The notes below the pieces were generated by a model. The model was given only the letters and a program-made list of their open reading frames with translations. It did not search any database and was not told where the DNA came from. Made by a program: the position numbers and the translations under genes. Shown one piece after another: positions 61,982 through 64,000 of a DNA stretch of 64,000 nucleotides (the first letter of the stretch is position 1; the number at the start of each line of letters is the position of its first letter). Location: NCBI RefSeq assembly GCF_020510685.1, contig NZ_CP075185.1, positions 124,001 through 188,000 of the forward strand. Direction: 5' to 3'. Source of the stretch: Dechloromonas denitrificans (GTDB lineage: Bacteria; Pseudomonadota; Gammaproteobacteria; Burkholderiales; Rhodocyclaceae).

Positions 61982-61987
61982 TTCCTA
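61925..61987 (+). other. attC site of cassette D (last in the array)
   Basis: A 63-bp palindrome: R'' CTCTAAC (61925-61931), stem AAGCGGACCTGCGCG paired with CGCGCAGGTCCGCTT around AAAAGC, then TAGCTCCAC and GTT (61981-61983). The layout (TAAC, CTCAAGC ... GCTTAGC, GTT) closely follows the classic 60-bp attC of antibiotic-resistance cassettes. The last part reads GTTCCTA, not GTTRRRY, so the DNA to its right is not another cassette. Confidence 0.85.
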
Positions 61988-62413
61988 AAGGTCCGCTTTC
62001 GCAATCGACCTAGGTCCACAAAGGGCACCCCGCTGCCGTTCCGCTTGGGCTGGTCAAGTTGATGATTTCGCCCGGTCAGATCAGATGCGATTCAGTGGTC
62101 AACACAGCACGATTCCGCAGCTGAGCGTGATGAAGGTGACTACCGCAGCTCGGAGCCCTGTTAGTTTCCGCCACGGCTTTTTCGGCCGCCAGTAATCTGC
62201 GGCAAACCCGGCCTCGACGATGGATTGGCGAATGTTGTCCAGGCCGATAAGGCGGCGGTATTCCACATTGGCTTCACCTATTTTTAGCCAAGGCAGGCAA
62301 TACGTCGCCGGGCAAGGGTGAATCCGAACCCGGTTTTCCCTTTCCGACAGCCAAGACCTGATCACAGATCCCCGTTTGCCAGGTGAATTTACCGCGTGAA
62401 TTTGATGCAATTT
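61988..62413. other. Gene-poor stretch right of the cassette array
   Basis: About 430 bp with no supported gene. A minus-strand open frame of 116 codons (62099-62449) has a hydrophobic C terminus but no ribosome-binding site, and its start overlaps the regulatory sites of the formamidase promoter, so it is not called. A/T content rises towards the promoter. No attC is seen here. Confidence 0.5.
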
Positions 62414-62414
62414 C

Positions 62415-62429
62415 GCACCGTAAACGTGC
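62415..62429. promoter_or_regulatory. NtrC-like enhancer site
   Basis: GCAC-N7-GTGC (GCACCGTAAACGTGC) matches the dyad spacing of the NtrC consensus. It lies about 110 bp upstream of a sigma-54 promoter, the usual enhancer distance. Confidence 0.6.
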
Positions 62430-62433
62430 TTGC

Positions 62434-62451
62434 TGGTGCCTTGTTGCACCA
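62434..62451. promoter_or_regulatory. Inverted repeat upstream of the formamidase promoter
   Basis: TGGTGC-CTTGTT-GCACCA is a perfect 6-bp inverted repeat next to the NtrC-like site. It has GGTGC/GCACC in the opposite order to an NtrC site, so it may bind a second regulator or form part of a double enhancer. Confidence 0.5.
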
Positions 62452-62525
62452 GATTACGGCGTGAATTACAGTGTAAATCAATGTGATAATTTTGTAAGTT
62501 ACTGAATTTATATAATAAATATTTC

Positions 62526-62541
62526 TGGCACTTTGCTTGCT
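62526..62541 (+). promoter_or_regulatory. Sigma-54 promoter of the formamidase gene
   Basis: TGGCAC-N5-TTGCT (TGGCACTTTGCTTGCT) is a full match to the -24/-12 consensus, with GG and GC in the required places. It is about 60 bp upstream of the start codon and is preceded by an NtrC-like site, which implies induction under nitrogen limitation. Confidence 0.85.
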
Positions 62542-62601
62542 ATCCCGTTCTTGCGTTCCGTCACACCCGGTATGGAACAGTCAAGTTGATCAGGAGGCTT
62601 T

Positions 62602-63921
62602 ATGGACGTAAGCAAAGGGCAGGCGCAACCGGTCGTGACGGTTGATAGCTACACCAGAGGTATTGTTGGGCCGAGCAACAGCATGTTGGGGCCGGTCAAG
62701 AACGGCGGGCGGATCATTGCCGGTACGCCGCCAGGTTGTTGGGGACCGATGATCACGCCCAAGTTTCAGGGCGGCCATGAGGTCAGTCAGCCGGTTGCCG
62801 TCGAGGGGGCCGATATCGGCGATGCGGTCGCCCTGAAGATCCGGCAGGTCGACGTGACTTCCCTGGCTACCTCTTCCGGCGTGATGAGCTTTGTAGACGG
62901 CCGCTATCTCGGCGATCCGTTTGTCGCCAAGCTCTGCCCGTCATGCGGCACCGTCAGTCCGGCCAGCCATATCGAAGGCATCGGCGACGACGCGGTTCAT
63001 TGCGATGTCTGCGGCGCCGAGGTCAATGCCTTCCGCTTCAGCAACGGCTATGTCATTGTCCTCGACAAGGACAACGGCGTTTCGCTGACCGTCGGCAAGG
63101 ACGTCGCCGAACGGCTGGCGGCGAATGCCCGGGAGATGTCGGCCTTGCCCGGCGCGTCCGAGCAGCACTCCATCCTCAGCCTGGCGCGGGCCGACATTGC
63201 CGGCCTGGCCGCCCACATGCAACCGTTTCTCGGCAACATCGGCACGACGCCGTCGCGCGATCTGCCGGATTCGCACAATGCCGGCGATTTCGGCGGTTTT
63301 CTGGTCGGCGCCCCGCACCAGTACGCGATGACCCAGGAAGAGCTGGACCGCCACAAGACCGATGGCCACATGGACACCAATTCGGTGCGGGCCGGCGCCA
63401 TCCTGATCTGTCCGGTGAAGGTGCCCGGCGCCGGCGTGTACATGGGCGACATGCACGCCCAACAGGGCAATGGCGAGGTGGCCGGGCACGCCACCGACGT
63501 CTCCGGCATCGTCGAGCTCGACGTCGAAGTGATCAAGAACCTCGCCCTGGATGGCCCGATCCTGCTGCAACGCCTGGACGACCTGCCGCCCATGGCCCGG
63601 CCGATGAACAAGACGCAAAAGGCGGCCGTGCAGCGGCTGGCGGCGCGTTACGGCCAGCGCGAAATCGAGGACAACGGCCCGATCACTTTCATCGGCTCCG
63701 GCAAGACGCTGAACGATGCAACCGACAACGGCCTGGAGCGGGCTGCCAAGGTCACCGGCCTGCCGGTCGCCGAAATCCTCAACCGGGCAACGATCACCGG
63801 TTCGATCGAAATCAGCCGCCTGCCCGGCGTCGTCCGCGTCACCTTTCTTTGTCCGATGCCGATCCTGGAGCGCCTGGGCATCGCCCACCTGGTCCGCGAA
63901 CAGTACCAATTGAACGATTGA
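62602..63921 (+). CDS. fmdA: Acetamidase/formamidase with zinc-ribbon-like insertion
   Basis: A 439-residue protein of the FmdA_AmdA family, which hydrolyses short amides such as formamide or acetamide to ammonia and the acid. Family segments: 'GTPPGCWGPMITPKF', 'IGTTPSRDLPDSHNAGDFGG', 'GAILICPVKVPGAGVYMGDM', 'HAQQGNGEVAGHATDVSG'. Residues 112-137 insert a CPSCG...CDVCG pair (C112, C115, C134, C137), a zinc-ribbon-like knuckle not expected in the core fold. The ribosome-binding site is AGGAGG. Expression from a sigma-54 promoter fits a nitrogen-scavenging role. The symbol is by family; the substrate is not proven. Confidence 0.88.
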   Translation: MDVSKGQAQPVVTVDSYTRGIVGPSNSMLGPVKNGGRIIAGTPPGCWGPMITPKFQGGHEVSQPVAVEGADIGDAVALKIRQVDVTSLATSSGVMSFVDGRYLGDPFVAKLCPSCGTVSPASHIEGIGDDAVHCDVCGAEVNAFRFSNGYVIVLDKDNGVSLTVGKDVAERLAANAREMSALPGASEQHSILSLARADIAGLAAHMQPFLGNIGTTPSRDLPDSHNAGDFGGFLVGAPHQYAMTQEELDRHKTDGHMDTNSVRAGAILICPVKVPGAGVYMGDMHAQQGNGEVAGHATDVSGIVELDVEVIKNLALDGPILLQRLDDLPPMARPMNKTQKAAVQRLAARYGQREIEDNGPITFIGSGKTLNDATDNGLERAAKVTGLPVAEILNRATITGSIEISRLPGVVRVTFLCPMPILERLGIAHLVREQYQLND

Positions 63922-63979
63922 AATCCGGCCGGGCGGCAACGTCCGGCGAACCACCACCACCTTTTTTCAAGGAAGCAAA

Positions 63980-64000
63980 ATGAATGCACCAGCAGAACTG
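63980..64000 (+). CDS. Start of the next gene (partial)
   Basis: An ATG at 63980 preceded by AAGGAAG opens a frame beginning MNAPAEL, cut by the window end. It lies 58 bp after the formamidase gene and is probably in the same sigma-54-driven operon. Too short to identify. Confidence 0.5.

Noticed and set aside
62099..62449. Minus-strand open frame of 116 codons with a hydrophobic C terminus
   Set aside because: No ribosome-binding site, no recognisable family, and its start overlaps the NtrC-like and inverted-repeat sites of the formamidase promoter.

Overview
The window is GC-rich, densely packed proteobacterial chromosome. Gene content (BluB-dependent cobalamin assembly, the complete aerobic phenylacetyl-CoA pathway with PaaX, homoserine kinase type II, BPSS1780-type membrane proteins, DUF2782) points to a betaproteobacterium, most likely Rhodocyclales near Dechloromonas/Azonexus. 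That placement is inferred from gene content only. No rRNA, tRNA or CRISPR array was seen.

Layout. 1-6.5 kb: a partial STAS-like gene, a TonB-dependent receptor, a convergent periplasmic-binding protein plus GGDEF/degenerate-EAL protein, and a SCO-type copper chaperone with a small secreted protein. 6.5-16.8 kb: late cobalamin assembly and uptake (two BtuF-like proteins, cobD, cbiB, bluB, cobQ, cobU, cobT, cobS, cobC) with two cobalamin riboswitches, one followed by a strong intrinsic terminator. The corrin-ring genes are absent here. 16.8-29.3 kb: one tightly overlapping lipopolysaccharide-core operon of GT9 and GT4 glycosyltransferases, msbA, a deacetylase, an SGNH protein and an O-antigen-ligase-like protein. 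29.3-39.8 kb: housekeeping genes (polA, LOG, thrB, nadD, rsfS, rlmH, maf), two related membrane proteins, a MurG-like glycosyltransferase and a secreted 2H-phosphoesterase-like protein. 39.8-56.4 kb: the paa locus. A minus-strand operon paaN-G-H-I-K-J-SBP-A-B-C-D-E-F faces a divergent plus-strand unit made of an unassigned canonical diiron oxygenase, its ferredoxin-type reductase, and paaX. 56.4-57.5 kb: a ParD-like antitoxin translationally coupled to a methionine aminopeptidase.

57.9-62.0 kb is the most unusual part. It is an A/T-richer array of integron gene cassettes with recognisable attC sites and no integrase in the window (a CALIN-type array). Cassette starts (GTTRRRY) pair perfectly with the R'' sites of their own attC. 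One attC is interrupted by an IS110-family (IS1111-like) element. The 350-bp non-coding end of this element can be folded into a bridge-RNA-like target loop. The two strands of that loop match the DNA on the two sides of the insertion, and both matches include the same candidate CA core. The specificity of the element can therefore apparently be read from its own sequence.

62.0-64.0 kb: a sigma-54 promoter with an NtrC-like site drives an acetamidase/formamidase that carries a zinc-ribbon-like insertion. The window ends inside the start of the next gene.
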